A stretch of DNA of 64,000 nt from Pseudomonas lalkuanensis (GTDB lineage Bacteria > Pseudomonadota > Gammaproteobacteria > Pseudomonadales > Pseudomonadaceae). The notes beneath the pieces were generated by a model. That model saw only the letters and a list, made by a program, of their open reading frames with translations, was not told the DNA's origin and searched no databases. Below, in pieces: positions 56,099 through 63,960 of the stretch. Numbering within the stretch: the stretch's first letter is position 1; the number at the start of each line of letters is the position of its first letter. The stretch spans positions 3,328,001 through 3,392,000 of the forward strand of contig NZ_CP043311.1 in assembly GCF_008807375.1 (NCBI RefSeq), written 5' to 3'. Both the position numbers and the translations under genes were made by a program.

Positions 56099-56121
56099 GT
56101 GGGCGCCAATTCATTCGCGAA
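56099..56121 (+). repeat. REP-like intergenic repeat, copy 2
   Basis: GTGGGCGCCAATTCATTCGC plus GAA. It shares its last 16 bases and the following AGCAGG with copy 1 at 55945. The two copies are 154 bp apart in direct orientation. The 400-bp interval 55874-56272 contains these repeats and the hairpin at 56027 and no gene. Confidence 0.7.
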
Positions 56122-56272
56122 AGCAGGGCACCCTCCTGCCCTGAGGTACTCGCAACGGGCACTCCCCCCTCCCCCTCCTGGCGCCATCCGTGTCTCAACC
56201 TGGCGTGCATTCGCTTGCCGGCTCGCAAACCGCCGGCTAGCCTGCTCCCCCGTCTGAACAAGGAACCCCTAG

Positions 56273-56869
56273 ATGCTGAACATCGTCCTGATCGCCGGCT
56301 CCAGCCGCGCCAACAGTCAGTCGGGCAAGGTTGCCCGTTTCATCCGCCAGCGCCTGATCGAACTCGACAAGGCCAGCCCCAGCTCCTGCAGCATCATCGA
56401 CCTCGGCCAGGGCCCGCTGCCCCTGTGGCCGGCAGAAGACACCGGCCCCTGGAGCGGATACCAGCAGCAACTGCGCGACGCCGACGCAGTGGTGGTGATC
56501 GCCCCCGAGTGGAACGGCATGGCCTGCCCGGCCATCAAGAACTTCTTCATCTACGCCAGCAAGGCCGAGCTGGCGCACAAACCGGGCCTGCTGGTGGGCG
56601 TGTCCTCCGGCATCGGCGGCGGCTATCCCATCAGTGAGCTGCGCGCTTCCAGCTACAAGAACTGCCGCCTCTGCTACCTGCCGGAGCACCTGATCATTCG
56701 CGGTGTCGAGAAAGTGCTGAACGACGTCGAGCCGGCGAGCGAAGACGACCAGCGCATCCGCGCCCGCATGGACTATGACCTGGATATCCTGGCTCGTTAC
56801 GCCGAAGCCCTGAAGCCGGTCCGCGAAGCCATCGACATGAGCATCCCGGCCTTCGCCAACGGCATGTAA
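56273..56869 (+). CDS. NADPH-dependent FMN reductase-family flavoprotein
   Basis: 198-residue flavodoxin-fold protein of the NADPH-dependent FMN/quinone reductase group. The phosphate-binding loop IAGSSRANSQSGKVARF is at residues 7-23 and the flavin loop APEWNGMACPAIKNFF near 82-97. Physiological substrates may be quinones, chromate or azo compounds; none can be assigned. It starts MLNIVLIAGSSR after AAGGAA. It is convergent with the regulator gene downstream, with a shared hairpin between the stops. Confidence 0.85.
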   Translation: MLNIVLIAGSSRANSQSGKVARFIRQRLIELDKASPSSCSIIDLGQGPLPLWPAEDTGPWSGYQQQLRDADAVVVIAPEWNGMACPAIKNFFIYASKAELAHKPGLLVGVSSGIGGGYPISELRASSYKNCRLCYLPEHLIIRGVEKVLNDVEPASEDDQRIRARMDYDLDILARYAEALKPVREAIDMSIPAFANGM

Positions 56870-56881
56870 GCGACCGTTGCA

Positions 56882-56901
56882 GGGGCGACGACAATCGCCC
56901 C
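56882..56901. terminator. Hairpin between convergent FMN reductase and regulator genes
   Basis: GGGGCGA (56882-56888) pairs with TCGCCCC (56895-56901), extended by GTTGC (56876-56880) with GCAAC (56906-56910). It overlaps the regulator's stop codon, so on that strand the hairpin includes the end of the coding sequence. Confidence 0.6.
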
Positions 56902-58184
56902 TACAGCAACTGGTGCTTGTGCAGCAGACGATAGAACGTCGGCCGCGACACCCCCAGCACCTTGGCCGCATGACTGAGGTTGCTGCTGTAATGGGCCAGG
57001 GCGTCGCATAACGCCTGATACTCCGCCCGCCGCTTGTAATCCTCCAGCGTGCCCAGCAGGGTCCCGTCCACCGGGGCGCTCTGCAGTCCCAGGTCATCCG
57101 CCTCGATGGGACCATTCTCCGCCAGGGCATAACCCCGCCTTACCCGGCTGGCCAGCTCGCGCACATTGCCGGGCCAGCGGTGACGGACCATGGCGGCCAA
57201 CGCCTCCTCACTGAAATGGCTGGGCCGACGCCCCGCCTCCAGGCTGTAGAGATCAACGAAGTACCCCGCTAACAGGGCGATATCGCCCTGGCGTTTGCGC
57301 AGAGGGGTGATCTGCAGGCGGTTCTGTTCCAGCCACTGGCACAGGCCAGGATGGAACGTCCCCTGCTCCACCAGGTCGCTCAGTTCCTCGCGGGTCGAAG
57401 CCAGCACCCGCACATCAAGGCTCAGCACCTCGCCATCGGCGTGGCGCAGGGTCTTCGAGCGCAGGCAGGACAACAGACGCTCCTGCTGGCCAGGCGGCAA
57501 CTCATGGACGGCGTCAAGGAACAGGGTGCCGCCATTGGCCGACGCCAGCTTGCCCTGGTGGCCGAACAGCAGATTGGCGGTTTCCACTTCAGGCAATACG
57601 CCACAGTTGAAACTGACGAATGGCCCCGCCACCCGCCGCGACATGCGGTGCAGAGTCCGCGCCACCAGTTCCTTGCCGCTGCCGCTCTCCCCCACGATCA
57701 GCACGGGCTTCTCGCACGGCCCCAGGCGCGCCAGTTGCTTGCGCAGGTCCCGCAACGGCCGGCTCTGGCCCAGCAATTCATTCTGGTCGCCCCGGCGATT
57801 GCCGATGCCGCGCAGGCGCGCGATGCCGAAAGCGCGTCCCAGCAGGCCCTGCAGACGCGGCAGGTCTACCGGTAGCGGCACGGCGTCGAAGAACCACTCG
57901 CCGATGAACTCATCCACGCCCGCCCCCGTATCGGTCAGCGGATCGATCAATGCGATCCATTCGGTGCCACTGCGGCTGATCAGGTGCTTGATCCCCTCCG
58001 CGCGTTCCAGATGGTCGCCGCGCAATCGCAACAGCCCGATGTCGTAGCTGGCCGCCAGGGCCTGGTCCAGGTTCTGGCTGGACACTGTCCAGCCCGCCTC
58101 TTCCAGGTGGGGAAGGATACGCCGGCAGTGGTCGCAAGGGTCGACCAGCAGGAGGCGTCGCGGTGCAGAGGAGGTGGCTTCCAA
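56901..58184 (-). CDS. VpsR-like enhancer-binding-protein homologue with degenerate AAA+ core
   Basis: 427 residues: an N-terminal receiver-like domain (1-120), an AAA+ domain (about 135-370) and a C-terminal Fis-type helix-turn-helix (SNLSHAAKVLGVSRPTFYRL, 401-420). Walker A GESGSGKE (165-172) is intact. However, the GAFTGA loop that contacts sigma-54 is deleted (LFGHQGKLASANGG, 206-219), Walker B is LFLDA (Glu replaced by Ala225), and the arginine-finger segment reads FHPGLCQWL (277-285) where FRxDLYYRL is expected. The receiver's usual Asp site reads LLRLRG. It is therefore unlikely to drive sigma-54 open-complex formation and may act with sigma-70, as reported for VpsR. The start is TTG 58184 with AAGGAAGG 6 nt upstream. 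Divergent from the GNAT-C39 gene. Confidence 0.85.
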   Translation of the reverse strand: MEATSSAPRRLLLVDPCDHCRRILPHLEEAGWTVSSQNLDQALAASYDIGLLRLRGDHLERAEGIKHLISRSGTEWIALIDPLTDTGAGVDEFIGEWFFDAVPLPVDLPRLQGLLGRAFGIARLRGIGNRRGDQNELLGQSRPLRDLRKQLARLGPCEKPVLIVGESGSGKELVARTLHRMSRRVAGPFVSFNCGVLPEVETANLLFGHQGKLASANGGTLFLDAVHELPPGQQERLLSCLRSKTLRHADGEVLSLDVRVLASTREELSDLVEQGTFHPGLCQWLEQNRLQITPLRKRQGDIALLAGYFVDLYSLEAGRRPSHFSEEALAAMVRHRWPGNVRELASRVRRGYALAENGPIEADDLGLQSAPVDGTLLGTLEDYKRRAEYQALCDALAHYSSNLSHAAKVLGVSRPTFYRLLHKHQLL

Positions 58185-58229
58185 AATGAACCTTCCTTGA
58201 CGCCAAAAATTTGCATTGCCAATAAAAAC

Positions 58230-58280
58230 AATAGTTTGGACGCACTATTTGTAACGCTAGCAAGAACTTTGGCGCGCTAT
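58230..58280. promoter_or_regulatory. Candidate operator in the regulator/GNAT-C39 divergent region
   Basis: A dyad AATAGT (58230-58235) / ACTATT (58244-58249) is overlapped by a direct repeat: TTTGGACGCACTAT at 58235-58248 and TTTGGCGCGCTAT at 58268-58280, 33 bp apart (three helical turns). The region is AT-richer than its surroundings. Binding by the neighbouring Fis-type regulator is inference. Confidence 0.4.
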
Positions 58281-58408
58281 GGAATCTTTCTCTATAAGCG
58301 CAATTCTCCTTCGAACTTTGACCTCCCCCGCCTTCGGCAATCGTCTCGACAGCGTTCCAATCCGGGCCAATACTCGTGCGATTCCTTCCCTGCCTTGCGG
58401 GGCCTGCC

Positions 58409-59512
58409 ATGAACCTGCTCCTACGTGCTGCCACGCTCGACGATCTGTCGGCGTTAGTAGAGCTTGAGAGTCGCTGTTTCGAGGTTGCCCGCCTCGGCCG
58501 GCAGCAGTTTCGCTGGATGATGCTGGAAGCCAATGGCTGTCTGATGGTGGCCGAGGGCGACGGCCACTCGCTGCTCGGTTATGCGCTGGTGCTGTTCCGC
58601 CAGGGCAGCACCTTGGCCCGCCTCCACTCTGTCGCCACTGACCCGCGCGCCCGCGGCAACGGAATCGGCCAGCGCCTGCTGGACATGGCCGAAGCCAGCG
58701 CCCGCGAGCATGACTGCGCCTACCTGCGGCTGGAGGTGTGCCCCGACGATCGCGACGCCGTGGCCCTGTTCGAGCGCAATGGCTACGACCACCTGGAACT
58801 GCTGAGCGACTTCTTCCCCGACCACCGCGAAGCCCTGCGCATGGAGAAACGCGTGGTCCGGCATCCGCAGGCGCTGCAGCGCCCCGTGCCCTATTACCAT
58901 CAGACCACCGAATTCACCTGCGGCCCGGCGTGCCTGCTGATGGCCATGGGCGCCCTGGACGGTGCAGTGCCGGGCAATCACCAGGACGAGTTGCGTCTCT
59001 GGCGCGAAGCCAGCAGCGTGCACATGCCCGGCGGCCACGGCGGCTGCAGCCCACACGGACTGGCGCTGGCAGCCTGGCGACGCGGCTATCGGGTCAGGCT
59101 GCACCTGAGCGACAAGGGCCCGTTGTTCCTCGATGAGGTGCGCAATGCCGGCAAGCGCGAGGTGATCCGCCAGGCCCACGAGGACTTCTGTTCCGCCCTG
59201 GAGAACACCGACGTCGAACAGCACCTCGGTGACGAACTGGACCTGCGCCCCGTGCTGGCAGCCGGCGGCCAACCCCTGGTGCTGGTGGACGGCCATCGCC
59301 GCAGTCGCAGCCGGGCGCCCCACTGGGTGCTGGTCACCGATTGCGACCACAACTTCATCTATATGCACGACCCCAATGCCGAACGCAGCCTGCACAGGCG
59401 CGCGCAGGACTGTCAGCACATTCCGGTCACCCATCGGGAGTTCGAGCGCATCAGCCGTTTCGGCCTGGGGAAACAGCGCGCGGCGGTCGTGCTCTATCCG
59501 CGAGGGACTTAG
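58409..59512 (+). CDS. GNAT acetyltransferase fused to C39-like cysteine peptidase
   Basis: 367 residues from ATG 58409 (MNLLLRAATLDDLSALVELE). The N-terminal GNAT domain (1-150) has the acetyl-CoA loop VATDPRARGNGIGQRLL and FERNGYDHLELL, like RimI. The C-terminal C39-type peptidase domain (155-367) keeps the probable triad: Cys171 in TEFTCGPACLLMA (with Gln165), His305 in APHWVLVTD and Asp321 in YMHDPN. Such fusions are known in Pseudomonas, often beside RimK-like ligases and retropepsin-like genes, none of which is in this window. The substrate is unknown. No signal peptide, so it should be cytoplasmic. Confidence 0.85.
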   Translation: MNLLLRAATLDDLSALVELESRCFEVARLGRQQFRWMMLEANGCLMVAEGDGHSLLGYALVLFRQGSTLARLHSVATDPRARGNGIGQRLLDMAEASAREHDCAYLRLEVCPDDRDAVALFERNGYDHLELLSDFFPDHREALRMEKRVVRHPQALQRPVPYYHQTTEFTCGPACLLMAMGALDGAVPGNHQDELRLWREASSVHMPGGHGGCSPHGLALAAWRRGYRVRLHLSDKGPLFLDEVRNAGKREVIRQAHEDFCSALENTDVEQHLGDELDLRPVLAAGGQPLVLVDGHRRSRSRAPHWVLVTDCDHNFIYMHDPNAERSLHRRAQDCQHIPVTHREFERISRFGLGKQRAAVVLYPRGT

Positions 59513-59597
59513 CACAATTACGTAGTAGCACCTTGCCAACCCCCTTAGCGATTGGCATAAGGTAGGAATTTTTCAGCAAGCTACAAGGAAGTATCTG

Positions 59598-61472
59598 ATG
59601 CGCGTGCTTCGCCGTGTCCTTTGGCTGGTGCTTTTCCTCCTGCTCGCGGGCCTTGCGGTCGTCCTCTATTACGTCGCCAACCCCAACCTCCCGACCTACC
59701 AGGCGCCCGACCAGCTGCACTACCTGGACCAGTGGAGCGACCAGGAGCGCCAGACCTACTACTACACGCCTCAAGGCACCACGGTTAAGGGCCTGCGCTA
59801 CGAGTGGTTCACCGCGCTGGAACTGCCCTTCTCCCGCGACAGGTTCGCCCGCCCGGAATACCTGGCTCGCTTCGGCTTCCTGGTAGATCCGAAACAGTCC
59901 GCCACCCCGCAGAACCCCGGCAACCTGCCGGTGGGCATGACGCGTCACGAAGACGAGAAGACCGGCGTCCATTACCTGGATATCAGCTGCGCCGCCTGCC
60001 ACACCGGCGAGCTGCGCTACAGGGGCCAGGCCGTGCGCATCGACGGCGGCGCCGCGCTGCACTCCCTGGCCTCCACCGTGCCCACCCTGCGCGGCGGCGG
60101 CTTTGGCCAGGCGCTGGGCATGAGCATGGCCTTCACCTACTACAACCCGCTGAAGTTCAGCCGCTTCGCCGAACAGGTGCTGGGGGAGCGTTACCCCGAG
60201 GGCAAGGACGAGCTGCGCCGCGACTTCAAGAACGTCCTCGACCGTCTGCTCGGTACCGCCTGGAACGATACCCATCGCGGGCTCTACCCCACCCAGGAAG
60301 GCTTCGGCCGCACCGACGCCTTCGGCCGCATCGCCAACAGCGTCTATGGCGACGCCATCAGCCCCGACAACTACCGTGTAGCCGACGCCCCGGTGAGCTA
60401 CCCGCACCTCTGGGACATCTGGAAGTTCGACTGGGTGCAGTGGAACGCCTCGGCCATGCAACCCATGGCACGCAACGTCGGCGAAGCGCTGGGCGTCGGT
60501 GCCACCCTGCACCTGTTCCAGCCGGACGGCAGTGCTGTCCCGGAAGCCGAACGCTACGCCTCCAGCGTGCGCGTGCGCGATCTCCATACCCTGGAAGAAA
60601 CCCTGAAACGGCTCGCCCCACCGCGCTGGCCGGAAGAGGTCTTCGGCAAGGTGGACATGGCCCGCGCCAGCCAGGGCCGTGCCCTGTTCGCCGAGAACTG
60701 CGCCTACTGCCACGCCCCCCACGTGGTACCGGCGGACAAGCGCATGGCGCCCGACCGTGATCCCGAGTGGCACATGCGCGTCGTGCCCATCGAAGAAATC
60801 GGCACCGACTCCACCACCGCCGACAACATCGCCGACCACCGCTTCGACATCAGCAAGCTGGGCTGGACCCGTGAGCAACTGGCCAAGCTGGATGTGAAGC
60901 TGTTCGACGGCAGCCTCGACAAGATCGACTTCAAGCGCATTTCCAGCGCCCAGGGCCTGGCCTACATCACCGCCTTCGTCGAGAACCAGGCCTACAAGCA
61001 GGCCGGTATTTCCGGCGAGGAACGCGCCCGTATGGACGGCTTCGGCCTGCCCATCGGCGTGCAGGAAAAACGCGGCTACAAGCCCCGCCCCCTGGACGGC
61101 ATCTGGGCCACCCCGCCCTTCCTGCACAACGGTTCGGTGCCCACCCTGTTCCAGCTGCTTTCCCCGGTCACCGAACGGGTCAGCCAGTTCCATGTCGGCA
61201 GCTTCGAGTACGACCCGAAATTCGTCGGCTTCCAGACCACCGCCTTCCCCGGCAGCTTCCTGCTGGATACCCGCATCAAGGGCAATGGCAACGGAGGCCA
61301 CGAGTTCCGCGACGGTTGCCGCAAGAACGGCGTGATTGGCCGTGCCCTCTCCCCGGATGAGCGCCTGGCGCTGATCGAGTACCTCAAGGTGCTCGGCAAC
61401 CCTGCGCTGGAAGGCCAGCTCACCCCGGTGGAGCCCCGCCCCTGGACGCCCGGACCGTCCTGCGAGGGCTGA
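59598..61472 (+). CDS. Membrane-anchored di-heme cytochrome c (RoxA/diol-synthase-like)
   Basis: 624 residues. An uncleaved N-terminal helix (about 5-27) anchors a periplasmic domain with two c-type heme sites: CAACH (Cys131, Cys134, His135) and CAYCH (Cys368, Cys371, His372). The order and spacing, and segments such as GFGRTDAFGRIANSVYG and FDWVQWNASAMQPMARNVGE, resemble rubber oxygenase RoxA and the Pseudomonas di-heme fatty-acid dioxygenases more than classical CcpA peroxidases. A dioxygenase or peroxidase function on a hydrophobic substrate is inferred. It starts after AAGGAAG. The catalase-like gene follows 41 bp later. Confidence 0.8.
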   Translation: MRVLRRVLWLVLFLLLAGLAVVLYYVANPNLPTYQAPDQLHYLDQWSDQERQTYYYTPQGTTVKGLRYEWFTALELPFSRDRFARPEYLARFGFLVDPKQSATPQNPGNLPVGMTRHEDEKTGVHYLDISCAACHTGELRYRGQAVRIDGGAALHSLASTVPTLRGGGFGQALGMSMAFTYYNPLKFSRFAEQVLGERYPEGKDELRRDFKNVLDRLLGTAWNDTHRGLYPTQEGFGRTDAFGRIANSVYGDAISPDNYRVADAPVSYPHLWDIWKFDWVQWNASAMQPMARNVGEALGVGATLHLFQPDGSAVPEAERYASSVRVRDLHTLEETLKRLAPPRWPEEVFGKVDMARASQGRALFAENCAYCHAPHVVPADKRMAPDRDPEWHMRVVPIEEIGTDSTTADNIADHRFDISKLGWTREQLAKLDVKLFDGSLDKIDFKRISSAQGLAYITAFVENQAYKQAGISGEERARMDGFGLPIGVQEKRGYKPRPLDGIWATPPFLHNGSVPTLFQLLSPVTERVSQFHVGSFEYDPKFVGFQTTAFPGSFLLDTRIKGNGNGGHEFRDGCRKNGVIGRALSPDERLALIEYLKVLGNPALEGQLTPVEPRPWTPGPSCEG

Positions 61473-61513
61473 ACCCTCGCCAACACTGAAGCAGACAAAG
61501 GACACAAGCACTC

Positions 61514-62665
61514 ATGCTCAAGCGTTTCTGGCTCTGGCTCGGCCGACTCCTCGGCAAGCTCCTTCTCTTCGTGCTGGTGGTCGGCGCGATCGGCTGGCTG
61601 GCAGGCGAGGCCTACTACGGCTGGAAGTTTTCCGGTCCGGTGCCCACCGAAGAAGTCATCCCCGCCGATGAAGCGGTACAGACCCGCGCCATCATCGAGG
61701 ACGCCGTCCGCATCGTCGAACAGCACCGCGACAACACCCGCGTGCTGCGCGACGCCCATGCCAAGGCCCATGGTTGCGTGAAGGCGGAAGTCAGCGTCCT
61801 GCCGGACCTGGACAACAGCCTGCGTGCCGGCGTCTTCGCCGAGCCGGGCAAGACCTGGCAGGCGGTGATGCGACTGTCCAACGGTAACGCTTTCCCGCAG
61901 TTCGACAGTGCGCGCGACGCCCGAGGCCTGGCCATCAAATTGTTCGACGTGCCCGGCGAAAAGTTGATGAAGAGCCCGGTACACGCCAACGAACAGGACT
62001 TCGTGATGTTCAACCATCCGGTGTTCTTCGTGCGTGACGTGGCCGAGTACCGGCAGAACTTCAACGCCCAGGCCAACGGCCAGAAAGTCGGCGCCTTCTT
62101 CCCCGGCCTCGACCCGCGCAGCTGGGAAATCCGTCACCTGATCATCGCCCTGAAGACCCTCGCACCGGCTCCGGACAGCCCGGTTAGCGCCACCTACAGC
62201 TCCATTTCGCCGTACAAGCTGGGCCAGGCGAACATCAAGTACCGGGTCATTCCCGACCCGCAGAGCTGCCCGCCCTACGCGTTGCCGGAGCAGAACACCG
62301 CCCTGCCCAACTTCCTGCGCAATGCCCTGTACCAGCAACTGTCCCTCGACCGTGTGCCGGCCTGCTTCGCCTTCCAGGTACAGAAGCAGAACGCCCAGCA
62401 CTACATGCCGATCGAGGACACCAGCGTCGAGTGGGACGAATCCATCTCCCCCTTCGTGACCGTCGCCACCATCAAGGTCCCGGCTCAGGACTTCGACAGC
62501 CGCGAGCAGAACCTCGCCTGCGACAACCTCTCCTTCAACCCCTGGCACGGCCTGCCCGAGCATCGCCCCATCGGCGGCATCAACCGGTTGCGCAAGGCGG
62601 TGTACGAGGCGGTGAGCGCCTATCGCCACGAACGCAATGGAGCGAGCGACGCGACCAGCCCTTGA
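61514..62665 (+). CDS. Membrane-anchored catalase-like haemoprotein
   Basis: 383 residues: N-terminal membrane helix (about 12-33), then a minimal catalase fold. Catalase landmarks are RDAHAKAHGCV (distal His near 82), FPQFDSARDARGLAIKLFD, NEQDFVMFNHPVFFVRDVAEY (Asn167 region) and C-terminal GGINRLRKAVY, whose Arg360 and Tyr364 match the RxxxY proximal heme site. It is shorter than true catalases (about 480) and belongs to the SrpA/catalase-related group, some of which act on organic or fatty-acid hydroperoxides. Co-oriented with the di-heme cytochrome, so probably one operon. Confidence 0.82.
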   Translation: MLKRFWLWLGRLLGKLLLFVLVVGAIGWLAGEAYYGWKFSGPVPTEEVIPADEAVQTRAIIEDAVRIVEQHRDNTRVLRDAHAKAHGCVKAEVSVLPDLDNSLRAGVFAEPGKTWQAVMRLSNGNAFPQFDSARDARGLAIKLFDVPGEKLMKSPVHANEQDFVMFNHPVFFVRDVAEYRQNFNAQANGQKVGAFFPGLDPRSWEIRHLIIALKTLAPAPDSPVSATYSSISPYKLGQANIKYRVIPDPQSCPPYALPEQNTALPNFLRNALYQQLSLDRVPACFAFQVQKQNAQHYMPIEDTSVEWDESISPFVTVATIKVPAQDFDSREQNLACDNLSFNPWHGLPEHRPIGGINRLRKAVYEAVSAYRHERNGASDATSP

Positions 62666-62673
62666 GAAGGTCT

Positions 62674-62715
62674 CTGTGGGAGCGAATTCATTCGCGAATG
62701 AATTCGCTCCCACAG
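62674..62715. repeat. Perfect 42-bp REP palindrome
   Basis: First arm CTGTGGGAGCGAATTCATTC plus G (62674-62694); the second arm (62695-62715) is its exact reverse complement, with no spacer. It is two inverted copies of the REP-like unit also seen at 55945 and 56099. It lies 8 bp after the catalase-like stop and may also act as a transcript-end hairpin. Confidence 0.85.
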
Positions 62716-62946
62716 GCAATGGCTGTCTGCTCCACCAGCCCCACCCATCAGTCCGGCAAGGACTTGCCCCATGCTGGTGCTAGCCTTTTCTGATACCCGC
62801 CGGGCGCCCAGAGCCCGTCCGGCGCAGCGCCTACGGGCCACCCCATCGACCGCGGATCCAGCCCGAGGCCAGCCCGGCTGCCCGTCCCGCCTTCGCCATG
62901 AAGCCCGCTCCGGACAGCGAACGTCCACAGGTCACGGAGTAAGGCC

Positions 62947-63906
62947 ATGGCCCAACATCGCGGCGCCCTGCCACAACTGGAGGGCGAACTTTTCCTCACC
63001 GACGGTGGCATCGAGACCACCCTGGTTTTCCATGAAGGGATTGCCCTTCCCGATTTCGCGGCCTTCGTGCTGCTCAACTACCCCGACGGCCTGGGAGCCC
63101 TGCGCACGTACTTCCGCGCCTACTGCGCCCTCGCCAGCCATTACGGCACCGGGCTGATCCTGGAAAGTCCGACCTGGCGCGCCAATCCCGACTGGGCCAG
63201 GCACCTCGGCTTCACCCCCCAGGGAATGGCCGAGGCCAATCGCCAGGCCATCGCCCTGCTGCAGGAATTGCGCAGTGAAGTGGAAAGCGGCCGCACCCCG
63301 GTGGTGATCAGCGGCTGCATCGGCCCGCGGGGCGATGGTTATGTCGCCGACGAGGCCATGGACGAGTTCCAGGCGCAGCGTTACCACAGCGAGCAGATCG
63401 GCGTATTCGCCGAGACCGCCGCCGACATGGTCACTGCCCTCACCATGAACTACGTGGACGAAGCGCTGGGTATCGCCCTCGCCGCGCGCGAGGCCCGCCT
63501 GCCCGTGGTCATCTCCTTCAGCGTGGAAACCGACGGCAGGCTGCCCACCGGCCAGACACTGAAGGAAGCCATCGAGCAGGTCGACAGCGCCACCGCCGCC
63601 TACCCGGCCTACTACATGATCAATTGCGCGCACCCCGACCATTTCGAGGATGTGCTGGTACCGGGCAGCCGCTGGGTGCAGCGCATTCGCGGGTTGCGCG
63701 CCAACGCCTCGCGCCGGAGCCACGCCGAGTTGAACGAGGCGGTCGCCCTGGACAGCGGCGACCCGGAAGAACTGGGCGTCCAGTACGCGCGGCTGCGTCA
63801 GCGCCTGCCGCACATCAACGTGATGGGTGGCTGCTGCGGCACCGACCACCGTCATATCGAGCAGATCGCCAAGGCGTGCAAGCCGTTGTTCCGCGCGGCG
63901 TTGTAG
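62947..63906 (+). CDS. Homocysteine S-methyltransferase-family protein
   Basis: 319-residue (beta/alpha)8 zinc methyltransferase of the MmuM/BHMT group, which moves a methyl group to homocysteine or a related thiol/selenol. N-terminal FLTDGGIETTLVFHEG is typical. The zinc-binding cysteines are in YMINCAHPDHF and MGGCCGTDHRHI. It is not the cobalamin-dependent MetH. The methyl donor (S-methylmethionine, betaine or other) cannot be deduced. The 230 bp between the 42-bp palindrome and this gene are GC-rich and hold a CGCCGG/CCGGCG hairpin, with no recognised riboswitch. Confidence 0.85.
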   Translation: MAQHRGALPQLEGELFLTDGGIETTLVFHEGIALPDFAAFVLLNYPDGLGALRTYFRAYCALASHYGTGLILESPTWRANPDWARHLGFTPQGMAEANRQAIALLQELRSEVESGRTPVVISGCIGPRGDGYVADEAMDEFQAQRYHSEQIGVFAETAADMVTALTMNYVDEALGIALAAREARLPVVISFSVETDGRLPTGQTLKEAIEQVDSATAAYPAYYMINCAHPDHFEDVLVPGSRWVQRIRGLRANASRRSHAELNEAVALDSGDPEELGVQYARLRQRLPHINVMGGCCGTDHRHIEQIAKACKPLFRAAL

Positions 63907-63917
63907 TGGCCGCGATC

Positions 63918-63960
63918 CCTGTGGGGACGATTTCAATCGCTATGGGCCGCGCAGCGGCCC
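63918..63960. repeat. REP-like unit and GC hairpin at the right edge
   Basis: CCTGTGGGGACGATTTCAATCG (about 63918-63939) is a diverged REP-type unit. It is followed by the perfect hairpin GGGCCGC GCA GCGGCCC (63944-63960). It lies 12 bp after the homocysteine methyltransferase stop. The remaining 40 bp to the window edge cannot be assigned. Confidence 0.5.

Noticed and set aside
59540..59597. Sigma-54 promoter before the di-heme cytochrome
   Set aside because: TGGCAT near 59555 resembles the -24 half, but the GC of the -12 half is not at the required spacing.
62716..62946. SAH, SAM or cobalamin riboswitch ahead of the homocysteine S-methyltransferase gene
   Set aside because: I looked for the conserved cores of these classes and found none; only a generic GC-rich hairpin is present.
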